A stretch of DNA of 62,757 nt from DASQQQ01 sp036390995 (GCA_036390995.1 DASWAT010000153.1:1-62757), one strand, 5' to 3'; counted from the first letter of the stretch, positions 11,109 to 20,115 are shown. Translations and numbers: made by a program. The notes: generated from the letters alone by a model not told the origin.

Positions 11109-12880
11109 CCGCGATCCGACGCGCAGCCTGCGTGCTGCTCGCGTCATCCATACCTCTCTTCTCCGCCGGTTCAGCCCTCGGTCAAGGGCGTGCCACCGGT
11201 CGTGCGGCGCACGTGGTGTTCGTCGACGGCGCCACCATGGAACAACTCCTCTCCGTCGCTCCGATGCGCTGCCTCGCAGCGCAGGGCGGGACCGCGCTAC
11301 TGTCCGATCGCCTTCCGCTCCGCCGGGTCGAGCGGTTCCTGATCTCGGATCCCGGTGACAAGCAGCCCTCGGTCGCCGTCCCGGTGCCCGGGCTGTCGTT
11401 CGAGGACGCCGGAACCCTGACCGAGCCGGACGGCACCTTCCGGGTATCCGGTGTGCTGGACCTGGCCGACCGGTTGGGGGCCGACGTCCAGCACGATGCG
11501 GCCGTACATCGCGTCCTCGTGGTGGTGGCCTCGGCGGGCCCTCCGCCGGCGTCCAGGGATGCGGGAGACGAGCTGTCGGCCGTCATCCTGGCCGAAGGGA
11601 CGCCAGGCGCCGTGGCCGGTGCGCTCGCGGGCGCCGGCTGCGCGCGGGTCCGGTCGCTCAGCTCCGACTCCACCCGCCGGAACGGGATCGTGACGTCCCG
11701 GGACGTCGCGACGACCGTCCTCTCGTTCCTCGGCGAGCGGTCGCCGAACGGCGATCCGGAGGGCAGCACGATCCGTGTGACGGACGCGCCGGCGCCGTTC
11801 GAGCTGCACGAGCGGTACCTGGCGATGCGGCGGATGTCGGTCCCGATCCAGACGGCGGCCGGGCTCTACGTCACGGTCGTCGGGCTGTTCGGGATCGCGC
11901 TCCTTGCCTTCCGGCGGCGGGTCCCCGAGAGACTCGCGCGGTTCGGAGGGTGGACCGCGCTCACGGTCATCCCGCTCGCCGCGGCGCTGCTCGCCGCAGG
12001 CCATCTGGCGATGCTCTCGTACGCGACGGTGGTCCCGTTCGCCATCGGGGTCACCGTGCTCGGTGTGCTTGCGGTCGTTCCGCTGCAACGGTTCGGAACG
12101 TCGGTTCCGACGGCGGTCCTCGGGGCCAGCGTGCTGCTGTACTTCGTCGTCGAGGCGGCACTGGGATGGACGGCGGCCCTCACACCGTTCCTCGGCGGAT
12201 CCGAGCTCGACGGCGGGCGCTTCTACGGGCTGCCGAACGTGTTCATCGGGCTGCTGGCGGGCTGCGCGCTGTTCGTGGCGGTCCGGCTCGGGCCGATCGC
12301 GGGCTGGCTCCTGGTCGCCGGGGTGGGGCTCTTCGCCGGGCTGCCGTTCGCCGGCTCGAACCTGGGGGCTTCCGTCACGCTGTTCGCGGCCGCCGGCATC
12401 TGTTTGGCCGTCCGGCGGTGGGACCGGCTCGGATGGCGCCCGGTCGTGGCGGCCGTCGCCACCGTCGTGGTCGGGACGGGGGTGGTGCTCCTCGCGCACC
12501 GGGTCCTGACGTCCGCGCCCACCCACGTCACCCGGTTCGAAGAGACGGCCGGTCGATCGCTGTCGGGGGTCTGGGGAACCGTGAGCGACCGGTTCCTCGT
12601 GGGCTGGCGCCTGATCCTGCGGAACCCGTTCGCCCTGGTCCCGGTGTTCGGTGTTCCGCTGACGCTGATCGGCGTCCTGCGGCCTCCGCCCGGCGTCCGG
12701 GACGCCCTCGAGCGGCACCACGGGCTCCGCGACGCGATCGTGGTCACGCTCGTGGCCGGTCTGGTGGCGGTGCTCTCGAACGACAGCTGGCCGGCCGCGA
12801 TGGGGCTCGCGTTCGGGCTGGGGCTCGGCGGGCTCCTGTATGTGTCTCTTGCGGGCCGAACAGGGATGATGAGGGGATGA
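11105..12880 (+). CDS. Membrane protein with degenerate alkaline-phosphatase-like exported domain
   Basis: 591 residues from a GTG that overlaps the murA stop (GTGA). A signal peptide is likely at residues 1-35, followed by an exported domain of about 200 residues. Its pieces VVFVDGATMEQLL and SDSTRRNGIVTSRDVATTVL resemble the alkaline-phosphatase-like core seen in some actinobacterial membrane proteins, but the metal-binding residues are not clearly kept. From about residue 255 onward there are roughly ten hydrophobic segments. The substrate is unknown. Coupling to murA suggests an envelope role (inference). The stop overlaps the next gene by four bases. Confidence 0.65.
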   Translation: MTAIRRAACVLLASSIPLFSAGSALGQGRATGRAAHVVFVDGATMEQLLSVAPMRCLAAQGGTALLSDRLPLRRVERFLISDPGDKQPSVAVPVPGLSFEDAGTLTEPDGTFRVSGVLDLADRLGADVQHDAAVHRVLVVVASAGPPPASRDAGDELSAVILAEGTPGAVAGALAGAGCARVRSLSSDSTRRNGIVTSRDVATTVLSFLGERSPNGDPEGSTIRVTDAPAPFELHERYLAMRRMSVPIQTAAGLYVTVVGLFGIALLAFRRRVPERLARFGGWTALTVIPLAAALLAAGHLAMLSYATVVPFAIGVTVLGVLAVVPLQRFGTSVPTAVLGASVLLYFVVEAALGWTAALTPFLGGSELDGGRFYGLPNVFIGLLAGCALFVAVRLGPIAGWLLVAGVGLFAGLPFAGSNLGASVTLFAAAGICLAVRRWDRLGWRPVVAAVATVVVGTGVVLLAHRVLTSAPTHVTRFEETAGRSLSGVWGTVSDRFLVGWRLILRNPFALVPVFGVPLTLIGVLRPPPGVRDALERHHGLRDAIVVTLVAGLVAVLSNDSWPAAMGLAFGLGLGGLLYVSLAGRTGMMRG

Positions 12881-13647
12881 GCGCCCCGGTCCCCCCACGC
12901 CCGGACGGGCTCCACCCGCTGCCAGCTGATGGTCGGTCCTCCTCGCCGGGGAGACCCTTATCCACGTGGTCGTGGTGGGAGGCGATCGGCGTCTACCTGC
13001 TGATCACGCTGGTGACGGCCACCGTCGCCTCGCCGCTGCTGGCCATCCGCCCGAAGGGGCTGGCCGACCTCGTCGCATCGACGGTCATCGCGATCGCGAA
13101 CGTGGGGCTGCTGCTGCTGTGGCTCTCGCGCTTCCACCGAGGATGGGAGCGGTCCGTGGGGTTCCCGAACCGCCTGTGGCCGGAGCTCCGCACAGGGCTC
13201 GGGTTCGGCGTCCTGTTGTACCCGGGGATCACCCTCGGCGTCGGGCTCGTCGTGACGCTCGTGTTCTCCGCGATCTCCGGGCACCAGGCCGAGCCGCCCA
13301 GGCAGCTGCCGTCGCACTTGTCAGCCGTGGGGATCGCCGTCTCGATCCTCTACGGCGTGGTGGTCGCGCCGATCCACGAGGAGCTCTTCTTCCGCGGCAT
13401 CCTGTTCCGCTCCCTGCGAGACCGGTACGGCTTCGGGATCGGAGCGGTGGGCTCGGGACTCGTGTTCGGCTTGATCCACTACATCCCCGGGGCGTGGTAC
13501 GACAGCCTGCTCCTCATCACCGTGATGGTGTTCACGGGCGTCGCCCTGGCGTGGCTCTACGATCGGCGGGGGAACGTGGTCGCGAACATGGCGGCGCACG
13601 CGACGTTCAACGTGATCGGGTTGCTCCTCATCCTCTGGCTCCGGTGA
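12877..13647 (+). CDS. CPBP-family intramembrane metalloprotease
   Basis: Polytopic membrane protein of 256 residues belonging to the CAAX-protease/bacteriocin-processing (CPBP, Abi) family. All three motifs are visible: EE-x3-R as HEELFFRG (E168, E169, R173), the F-x3-H motif as FGLIH, and H-x3-N as HATFN near the C-terminus. These residues bind the catalytic metal inside the membrane. The substrate cannot be read from sequence. The start ATG overlaps the previous stop (ATGA), and a second, unrelated membrane protease (PrsW) lies 2.5 kb downstream in the same cluster. Confidence 0.88.
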   Translation: MSAPVPPRPDGLHPLPADGRSSSPGRPLSTWSWWEAIGVYLLITLVTATVASPLLAIRPKGLADLVASTVIAIANVGLLLLWLSRFHRGWERSVGFPNRLWPELRTGLGFGVLLYPGITLGVGLVVTLVFSAISGHQAEPPRQLPSHLSAVGIAVSILYGVVVAPIHEELFFRGILFRSLRDRYGFGIGAVGSGLVFGLIHYIPGAWYDSLLLITVMVFTGVALAWLYDRRGNVVANMAAHATFNVIGLLLILWLR

Positions 13648-13696
13648 GGGCGTCCACGTGATGGGATCCGAAGGAACGGCATGGGAGGGGTACGAC

Positions 13697-14131
13697 GTGG
13701 CGGTGTTCCCAAGCGACGAGTGGTTCGCGATCTACGTCGAGCGGATCAACTCGTCCTCAGAGTATCGGGAGTCCGCGGCGGACTGGGAGGGCGACGTCTC
13801 GTTCGTGTTCGAGGCCGAGCCCGATCGGAACGTCCCGGTGGATCTGTGGGGATGGCTCGACCTGTGGCACGGAACGTGCCGGGCCGGCCGGATCGTGAGC
13901 TCCGAGGAGGGAGAGAGGGCGCCGTACATCATCCGCGCCTCCTACTCGCGCTGGAAGGAGGTCCTCGCTGGCAACCTCGACCCGGTGAAGGGCATGATGC
14001 AGGGCAAACTGAAGCTGCAGGGAGACCTGCCCACGATCATCAAGTACGTCCGGGCGGCGAACGAGCTGGTTCACCTGACCATGAGCGTGCCCACCGAGTT
14101 CCTGGACGAGCTCCCCGCCGCGGCGGGGTGA
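13697..14131 (+). CDS. SCP2-type sterol/lipid carrier domain protein
   Basis: 144 residues resembling the SCP-2 lipid-transfer fold found in many actinobacteria: N-terminal AVFPSDEWFAIYVERINSS, a central sheet (DVSFVFEAEPD), and a C-terminal part with GNLDPVKGMMQGKLKLQGD, the most diagnostic stretch. Such proteins bind acyl chains or sterol-like lipids in the cytoplasm. GTG 13697 is chosen because GGGAGGGG precedes it by six bases; ATG 13661 in the same frame has no ribosome-binding site and would add 12 residues. Its neighbours are a zinc dehydrogenase and another SCP2-like protein. Confidence 0.8.
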   Translation: MAVFPSDEWFAIYVERINSSSEYRESAADWEGDVSFVFEAEPDRNVPVDLWGWLDLWHGTCRAGRIVSSEEGERAPYIIRASYSRWKEVLAGNLDPVKGMMQGKLKLQGDLPTIIKYVRAANELVHLTMSVPTEFLDELPAAAG

Positions 14132-14162
14132 CGGTCACGCTCGCCGAGCGTCGGGGGGACGC

Positions 14163-15203
14163 GTGAGGGCGATCGTCTACCGTGGGATCGGGCGCGTGGC
14201 CGTGGAGGACGTCCCGGATCCGAGGGTCATGGAGCCCTCCGACGCCGTGGTCCGTGTGCGCCTGTCGGCGATCTGCGCGTCCGATCTCCACTTCCTCCAC
14301 GGCAAGGCCCCCCTGCATCCCGGGGAGGGGATCGGCCACGAGGCCGTGGGGGTGGTCGAAGCCGTGGGGTCGGGGGTGGAGCGGTTCCGTCCGGGGGACC
14401 GCGTGGTGCCCGCCTTCCACATCGCGTGCGGGCACTGCTGGTTCTGCGAGCGCGGTCAGACCCAGCTGTGCGAGGACTGGCGGATGCTCGGAGCCGGGCT
14501 GTTCGGCGGCGAGCTCGGCGGAACCCAGGCCGAGCTGGTCCGGATCCCGACGGCCGACGTGAACCTCCTCCCAGTACCGGACGAGCTCGACGACGAACGC
14601 GCCCTCTTCCTGGGGGACGTGCTCACCACCGGCTACTACGGGGCGGCCATCGCCGGCATCGGAACGGGGGACACGGTCGCCGTGGTCGGGACCGGCCCTG
14701 TGGGGCTGTTCTGCGTTCGGTCCGCCGCACTGCTCGGTCCCCAACAGGTGCTCGCGCTCGACATGGAGCCGGACCGCCTCGCACTGGCGGAGCGGTTCGG
14801 TGGCGCGCCCATCGACGTGACGAGGCACCACCCGCACACAGCCGTGTCCGAGCGAACCGACGGACGCGGTGCCGACGTGGTCATCGAGGCCGTCGGCTCG
14901 CCGCACGGCTTCGCCACCGCGCTCGACGTGGTCCGGCGCGGAGGCCGCATCACGGTCGTCGGCATGTTCACCTCGGAGACCGTTCCCATGCAGGCCGGCG
15001 TGTGGTGGACCCGGGCGCTCTCGGTTCGGTTCGCGGGGATCTGTCCCGTGCACGCGTACTGGGAATCCGTACTGCAGGAGGTTCTCGACGGCCGGCTCGA
15101 CCCCTTGCCGGTCGTCTCCCACCGGCTCCCGCTCGAGGATGCGCCGGACGGCTACGAGCTGTTCGCCTCCCGGCGGGCGACCAAGGTGCTGTTGCGGCCG
15201 TGA
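14163..15203 (+). CDS. Zinc-dependent medium-chain alcohol dehydrogenase
   Basis: 346-residue cytoplasmic NAD(P)-dependent dehydrogenase of the MDR superfamily. Catalytic zinc ligands are suggested by CASDLHFLHG and the GHEAVGVV segment. The structural-zinc lobe has four cysteines in CGHCWFCERGQTQLC. The Rossmann glycine motif is VVGTGPVGLFCV. Substrate specificity cannot be read directly; the family includes alcohol, sorbitol and formaldehyde dehydrogenases. The GTG start follows GGGGGGAC, and the stop overlaps the next gene (GTGA). Placement between two lipid-carrier-like genes hints at a lipid-derived alcohol or aldehyde substrate (inference). Confidence 0.88.
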   Translation: MRAIVYRGIGRVAVEDVPDPRVMEPSDAVVRVRLSAICASDLHFLHGKAPLHPGEGIGHEAVGVVEAVGSGVERFRPGDRVVPAFHIACGHCWFCERGQTQLCEDWRMLGAGLFGGELGGTQAELVRIPTADVNLLPVPDELDDERALFLGDVLTTGYYGAAIAGIGTGDTVAVVGTGPVGLFCVRSAALLGPQQVLALDMEPDRLALAERFGGAPIDVTRHHPHTAVSERTDGRGADVVIEAVGSPHGFATALDVVRRGGRITVVGMFTSETVPMQAGVWWTRALSVRFAGICPVHAYWESVLQEVLDGRLDPLPVVSHRLPLEDAPDGYELFASRRATKVLLRP

Positions 15204-15613
15204 AGGTCGAGTACGCCGAACCCGAACCCGACGGCCTTGCCTCGATGGTGGGAGGCTTGATCGAGGCCAACCTGATCCGCCATCCCGACCGCATGAAGCT
15301 CCTGCGGCCTTCGGTGATCGACCTGTCGGCTTCCGATGCCGACGTGTCTGTGAGCCTCGCGATAGAACCCGCGCGTATCGTCGTGGCGCCCGCCGCCGGC
15401 GCGAACGGCCGATCCCACGTCCACGTGCAGGCGCACGCGTCGGACCTGCTCCTGCTGGCGTCGGTGCCGTTGCGCTTCGGTCTTCCCGATCCTTTCACTC
15501 GCGTGGGCCGGGTCGTCCTCTCGCGCATCGGGCGGCGGCGCATCCGCATCGAGGGCTTCCTCCGGCACCCTGGGGCGCTCGTCCGGCTGTCGAAGCTGCT
15601 GTCGGTGGTGTGA
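15200..15613 (+). CDS. Small SCP2-like protein
   Basis: 137 residues, GTG start overlapping the stop of the dehydrogenase. The pattern of alternating strands (DADVSVSLAIEPARIVVAP), a helix with ASDLLLLASVPL, and a closing RIRIEGFLRHPGALVRLSKLL resembles a short SCP2 sterol-carrier fold in which a lipid lies between sheet and helix. Similarity is judged by eye and is weaker than for the gene at 13697. No signal peptide or membrane segment. Its stop shares a base with the next start (TGATG). Confidence 0.55.
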   Translation: MKVEYAEPEPDGLASMVGGLIEANLIRHPDRMKLLRPSVIDLSASDADVSVSLAIEPARIVVAPAAGANGRSHVHVQAHASDLLLLASVPLRFGLPDPFTRVGRVVLSRIGRRRIRIEGFLRHPGALVRLSKLLSVV

Positions 15614-16203
15614 TGGACCTGCCGCCTCCGCCGGCGCCGGTGACCTCGCGGCCCGGCGCGGATGGCCTGGCTCGCAAGGCGGTCCCGGTGTTGGTCCTAC
15701 TGGCCGCCATGGCGCTCGTGGTGTTCGGCGGGTTCGCGACGGAGGGTGTCCTCTCAAGGCCAGTCGGGCCGCCCGTGACCGTGGGCGGGCTCGTGCGGGT
15801 CCTTCCCCTCGCGGGGTGGCAGGACGGGGGTTCCACGCTGGACACCACGAGCGTCTTGCTGTCCCGGGGCAGTGGGAACCTCGAGATCCATGCGCTCGCG
15901 TCCCCCGGCGATGCCACCCAGCTGCTGCGAGGGTACGTGACCCGGTTCCTCGAGCCCCAGGCGCGGCGTCTCTCGGTGTCTTCCTCGACCCAAGCCATCC
16001 GGCTGGAGTCCGGGCTCGCCGCCGTCAGGATCGCGTACGTGGGCCTCTTCGGCGGCGTGCAGGGTCAGATCGAGGGAGAGATCACTGCCGTGGTCGCGGC
16101 CGGTGGGGTGGGCGCCGTGTTCGACGGATGGGCGCCGGTCGGCCTCCTCCACTACGTCCTGGACGACATCCACGCCATGGTGGACACGGCGGAGGTGGGT
16201 TGA
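15613..16203 (+). CDS. Hypothetical single-pass membrane protein
   Basis: 196 residues: a proline-rich cytoplasmic N-terminus, one membrane anchor at about residues 24-44 (KAVPVLVLLAAMALVVFGGF), and an exported domain of about 150 residues with no motif I recognise. The exported part has predicted strands (LVRVLPLAGWQDGG, GNLEIHALASPGD) and a conserved-looking GLFGGVQGQIEGEI. The gene is packed between the SCP2-like gene and prsW with no spacing, so it probably works with one of them, for example as a partner or substrate of the protease (inference). Confidence 0.6.
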   Translation: MDLPPPPAPVTSRPGADGLARKAVPVLVLLAAMALVVFGGFATEGVLSRPVGPPVTVGGLVRVLPLAGWQDGGSTLDTTSVLLSRGSGNLEIHALASPGDATQLLRGYVTRFLEPQARRLSVSSSTQAIRLESGLAAVRIAYVGLFGGVQGQIEGEITAVVAAGGVGAVFDGWAPVGLLHYVLDDIHAMVDTAEVG

Positions 16204-17439
16204 GTGGGCGCCGACCGCGCTCCGGCCCAGCCGCCCGAGCCGCCTGTCTCCGACGCACGGTTCCTCCGTCTGCGCGAGCCCGCGTTCTGGGCCTACGCGG
16301 CCATCGTGGCTGCGACCGGCGTGTATGCGGTTTCGGAGCAGGCGCTGTTCCGCCGGATCTCTCCGACCGGCTGGGCCCTCTCGTGGCTGCTCCTGGCCGT
16401 GTACTCGCTCCCGGTCTTCCTGGCCGTGTACTTCCTCGACCTGTACGAGCGCGAACCGCTGTCGCTGGTCTTCGCGGCCCTCGTCTGGGGAGCCATCGCC
16501 GCCACCACGCTGGCCGGGGTGGCGAACGAGGGCTGGGGGCTCGTGGTGGCCCGGGCCGGCGGCCCGGAGTTCGCGTCGAGGTGGACGGCGGCGCTCACGG
16601 CTCCCTGGGTGGAGGAGACCCTCAAGGCGGGCGGCGTGGTGCTGATCGTCCTGCTGGCCCGGGACGAGGTCGACGACGTCATGGACGGGTTCGTCTACGG
16701 GGCGGTCTGCGGCCTCGGGTTCGCCGTGGTGGAAGACGTCTTCTACTTCCTCGGGGTGTTCGGAGGAACCCCGTCCGGTGTGCTTGCAGGGTTCTACGTT
16801 CGGGTGGTCTCGAGCGGGCTCTACGGACACGTGCTCTTCACGGGCCTGATGGGGATGGGCATCGCGTACTTCGCCGCCCACCGGAAGGAGGAACCGCTCC
16901 ACCGCCGTGTCACCGTGGCCAGCGGCCTGTTCCTCGCGGCCGTGTCCGGGCATCTCCTGTGGAACTCGCCCATCCTCGACCTGTTCCCCAGGAAGATCCA
17001 GGGACCCGGCGACTGGCTGCTGATCCCGGCGGCCGTGGTGGTGAAGGGCCTGCCCCTCGTCGGGTTCGTCGCGGTGGCGGTCGTGCTGGCCCGCCGACGC
17101 GAACACCGGTGGCTGGAGGCCGCGCTTCGATCGGAGGTGGGCTCGCCGTGGCTGTCGAGCGTGGAGCTCGGGGTGTTGCTGGACCCCTTGGCCCGGCGTC
17201 GGTCACGCCGTGACATGAGGGTACGGGCGGGTCCTCGTGCCGCGCGTCTGCTGGGTCGGTTGCAGCGGGAGCAGGTGAACCTCGCGATGCTCGGTGCCAG
17301 GCCCCGGAGCGAGGACGATCCCGCGCTGGAGCGGCAGCGAGAGCTCTGCCAGTCCCTCCGCGACGCGCTCATGGCGATGCCGGGCGCAGCTCCGGCCGGT
17401 GGGCGCGGCGCCGGTCCGCCTCTGGCGCGACTACCCTGA
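16204..17439 (+). CDS. PrsW-family intramembrane metalloprotease
   Basis: 411-residue membrane protein with about eight helices. The family's metal-site motifs are visible: EE-x2-K as WVEETLKAGG (E137, E138), GFAVVEDVFYF, a histidine in GHVLFTGLMGMG, and GHLLWNSP. PrsW of Bacillus cleaves the anti-sigma factor RsiW, but most family members have unknown substrates. A long cytoplasmic C-terminal extension (about residues 300-411), charged and without membrane segments, is present. The GTG start immediately follows the previous stop. No anti-sigma factor gene is in the window. Confidence 0.85.
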   Translation: MGADRAPAQPPEPPVSDARFLRLREPAFWAYAAIVAATGVYAVSEQALFRRISPTGWALSWLLLAVYSLPVFLAVYFLDLYEREPLSLVFAALVWGAIAATTLAGVANEGWGLVVARAGGPEFASRWTAALTAPWVEETLKAGGVVLIVLLARDEVDDVMDGFVYGAVCGLGFAVVEDVFYFLGVFGGTPSGVLAGFYVRVVSSGLYGHVLFTGLMGMGIAYFAAHRKEEPLHRRVTVASGLFLAAVSGHLLWNSPILDLFPRKIQGPGDWLLIPAAVVVKGLPLVGFVAVAVVLARRREHRWLEAALRSEVGSPWLSSVELGVLLDPLARRRSRRDMRVRAGPRAARLLGRLQREQVNLAMLGARPRSEDDPALERQRELCQSLRDALMAMPGAAPAGGRGAGPPLARLP

Positions 17440-17444
17440 GCCGC

Positions 17445-18380
17445 GTGGATCTCGCGGACGGCGTGCTGGCGGGAGACTCCCGGGCCGTGGCCCGGGCCAT
17501 CTCCATGGTCGAGGACGGGGCGGAGGGCCTTCGGGAGCTGTCGGCGGCGCTCTTCCCCCGGACCGGACATGCCTACACGATCGGCCTGACCGGGTCGCCG
17601 GGGGTCGGCAAGTCGACGCTGGCCGGAGCGCTGGTCCGCGCCATCCGGCGCAGGGAGCTCGACGTGGCCGTGCTCGCGATCGACCCCACCTCGCCGTTCA
17701 CGGGCGGCGCGCTCCTCGGCGACCGTCTACGGATGCAGGATCACGCCACCGATCCGGGCGTGTTCATCCGGTCGATGGCCACGCGAGGACATCTCGGCGG
17801 CATGGCCCTGGCCGCCCCTGAGGCCGTGCGGATCCTCGACGCGTCGGGCAAGGACGTGGTGATCGTGGAGACGGTCGGGGTCGGACAGGCCGAGGTGGAC
17901 GTTGCGGCCGCCACGGATACGACGCTCGTGGTCGTTTCGCCGGGGTGGGGCGACGCGGTGCAGGTGGCGAAGGCAGGCATCCTCGAGATCGCCGACGTCT
18001 TCGTGGTGAACAAGGCCGATCTGAGTGGCGCCGCCGCCGCCGCTCGCGACCTCCTGCAGATGACCCGGATGGGACCCGAGCTGACGTGGTCGCCGCCGGT
18101 GGTGCAGGTCTCGGCGGCCGCCTCAGAGGGGATCGACGAGTTGTGGGAGCAGATCTCGAACCACCGATCGCACCTGGAGGCGAGTGGAGAGCTCATGACC
18201 CGTCGCCGGGACCGGTTGCTCCGGGAGGTGGAGGGTCTGGCCGGCGAGCGGCTCCGGTGGCGGGTCCACCACCTGCTCCGGGAAGACGCCGACCTCGCCG
18301 GGCGGCTCGCCGACCGCCGCATCGATCCGTACCGAGCCGCCGCTATCCTGATGGAACAGGCGACCGACGGGACAGCGTAG
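17445..18380 (+). CDS. meaB: MeaB/ArgK-type G-protein chaperone of B12-dependent acyl-CoA mutase
   Basis: GTPase of the SIMIBI class that loads and protects the adenosylcobalamin cofactor of acyl-CoA mutases. 311 residues; Walker A GSPGVGKST begins at residue 50, the switch/Walker B part reads VIVETVGVGQAEVDVA, and the base-recognition motif is NKAD. Typical family stretches such as DPTSPFTGGALLGDR and the C-terminal RIDPYRAA are present. It lies 28 bases upstream of a mutase large subunit, its natural client. GTG 17445 is five bases after the prsW stop. Confidence 0.93.
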   Translation: MDLADGVLAGDSRAVARAISMVEDGAEGLRELSAALFPRTGHAYTIGLTGSPGVGKSTLAGALVRAIRRRELDVAVLAIDPTSPFTGGALLGDRLRMQDHATDPGVFIRSMATRGHLGGMALAAPEAVRILDASGKDVVIVETVGVGQAEVDVAAATDTTLVVVSPGWGDAVQVAKAGILEIADVFVVNKADLSGAAAAARDLLQMTRMGPELTWSPPVVQVSAAASEGIDELWEQISNHRSHLEASGELMTRRRDRLLREVEGLAGERLRWRVHHLLREDADLAGRLADRRIDPYRAAAILMEQATDGTA

Positions 18381-18408
18381 GCGCCGAAGAGCCGACGACG
18401 GAGGCCAC

Positions 18409-20061
18409 GTGCCCGAGCGCGAGCGCTGGGAAGACGAGTACCGAAGGTCCGCCGAGCGCGACGCGGACTTCCAGACCCTCTCCGGAGCGCCTCTGAAGCC
18501 TCTGTACGGGCCGGAGGACGTGGCCGGCTTGGACCACGATCGCGACCTCGGATACCCGGGCCGGTATCCGTTCGTCCGCGGCGTCTACCCCACGATGTAT
18601 CGGGGGCGCCTGTGGACGATGCGACAGTTCGCCGGGTTCGGCTCGCCGGCCGAGACGAACACCCGGTACAAGTACCTCCTCGATGCCGGGCAGACCGGCC
18701 TGTCGGTCGCGTTCGACATGCCGACGTTGATGGGTCGCGACTCCGACGACCCTCGCAGCGAAGGGGAGGTGGGTCGGTGCGGCGTGGCCACCGACTCGGT
18801 GGCCGACTTCGAGCAGCTCTTCGACGGCATCCCGCTCGGCGACATCAGCACGTCCATGACGATCAGTGGACCGGCGGTCGTGATCTTCGCGTTCTTCCTG
18901 GCCGCGGCCGAGCGTCAGGGCGTGCCGTGGGAACGCCTGGATGGCACGCTGCAGACGGACATCCTGAAGGAGTACATCGCGCAGAAAGAGTGGATCTTCC
19001 CGCCCCGCCCGCACCTGCGGCTGATCGGCGACCTCATGGAGTTCTGCGCCGAGCGCGTGCCGAAGTTCCACCCCATCAGCGTGTCCGGCTACCACATCCG
19101 CGAGGCCGGAGCGAACGCCTGGCAGGAGCTCGCGTACACGCTCGCGGACGGCTTCTCGTACGTGGAGCTCGGGCGGCGGCGGGGGATGGGCGTCGACGCC
19201 GTCGCCCAGGGACTGTCGTTCTTCTTCAACGCACACATCGACTTCTTCGAGGAGATCGCCAAGTACCGCGCGGGCCGGCGGATCTGGGCGCGCTGGCTGA
19301 GGGACCGGTACGGAGCACAAGACGAGGGCTCACTGCGCCTGCGGTTCCACACGCAGACGGCGGGCGTCTCCCTCACCGCGCAGCAGCCGATGAACAACGT
19401 CGTCCGGACCGCCGTCGAGGCACTCGCGGCCGTGCTCGGCGGCACGCAGTCGCTGCACACGAACGCGCTCGACGAGGTGCTGGCTCTGCCCACCGAGGAG
19501 GCGGCCAAGCTGGCCCTTCGGACCCAGCAGATCCTCGCGCACGAGACCGGCGTAGCCCACGTCATCGACCCACTCGGCGGCTCGTACTTCGTCGAGTCGC
19601 TCACGGATCGCATGGAGGAGCTGGCCGAGGAGGAGTTCGCCCGCATCGAGCGCATGGGGGGCGGCCAGATCCTCGAGGGGGTCCTGGCGGGTATCGAGCG
19701 CGGCTACTTCCAGCAGGAGATCGCCGAGTCCGCCTGGCGCGAGCAGGAGCGGTACGAGAAGGGACGGCTTGTCAAGGTGGGCATCACGGACTTCGTGGAT
19801 GGATCCGAGGCGCCGGTCGATGTTCTCGTGATCGCGCCGGGGGTGGAGCACGAGCAGGTCCGACGGGTGCGCGAGGTGCGGTCCTCGCGGGACGAGGCCG
19901 CTGCCGAACGAGCCCTCCGCGAGCTCCGGGAGGCGGCCGGAACGGAGGTGAACCTGATGCCGCTCTTGGTCGATTGCGCCCGGGTGGCCTGCACCGAGGG
20001 TGAGATCGTCGGCGCCCTGCGCGAGGTGTTCGGCGAGTACGACGAGACGCCCAGGTTCTGA
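18409..20061 (+). CDS. Acyl-CoA mutase large subunit, isobutyryl-CoA mutase-type
   Basis: 550-residue TIM-barrel subunit of a B12-dependent acyl-CoA mutase; the B12-binding domain is absent, so a separate small subunit must exist elsewhere. It would usually be labelled methylmalonyl-CoA mutase. However, the two residues that bind the free carboxylate in that enzyme (Tyr89 in RQYAGF and Arg207 of P. shermanii) are replaced by F74 (RQFAGF) and Q192 (EYIAQKEW). This Phe/Gln pair is the signature of isobutyryl-CoA mutase, which interconverts isobutyryl- and n-butyryl-CoA. GTG 18409 has GGAGG a few bases upstream. The exact substrate is inferred from these residues. Confidence 0.85.
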   Translation: MPERERWEDEYRRSAERDADFQTLSGAPLKPLYGPEDVAGLDHDRDLGYPGRYPFVRGVYPTMYRGRLWTMRQFAGFGSPAETNTRYKYLLDAGQTGLSVAFDMPTLMGRDSDDPRSEGEVGRCGVATDSVADFEQLFDGIPLGDISTSMTISGPAVVIFAFFLAAAERQGVPWERLDGTLQTDILKEYIAQKEWIFPPRPHLRLIGDLMEFCAERVPKFHPISVSGYHIREAGANAWQELAYTLADGFSYVELGRRRGMGVDAVAQGLSFFFNAHIDFFEEIAKYRAGRRIWARWLRDRYGAQDEGSLRLRFHTQTAGVSLTAQQPMNNVVRTAVEALAAVLGGTQSLHTNALDEVLALPTEEAAKLALRTQQILAHETGVAHVIDPLGGSYFVESLTDRMEELAEEEFARIERMGGGQILEGVLAGIERGYFQQEIAESAWREQERYEKGRLVKVGITDFVDGSEAPVDVLVIAPGVEHEQVRRVREVRSSRDEAAAERALRELREAAGTEVNLMPLLVDCARVACTEGEIVGALREVFGEYDETPRF

Positions 20062-20086
20062 TCCCGTGTCCCATCCCGGACCGGCC

Positions 20087-20115
20087 TTGACGCATCTCCG
20101 AGCCGCCGGTACCTT
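20087..20115 (+). promoter_or_regulatory. Promoter of the Co/Ni transporter operon
   Basis: TTGACG (20087-20092), a 17-base spacer and TACCTT (20110-20115). The transcription start would be near 20122, inside the perfect palindrome CCTACGTAGG (20117-20126), leaving a leader of about 60 bases that contains the TTGCA operator. Confidence 0.65.

Noticed and set aside
18409..20061. Methylmalonyl-CoA mutase
   Set aside because: The carboxylate-binding Tyr/Arg pair is replaced by Phe/Gln, as in isobutyryl-CoA mutase.
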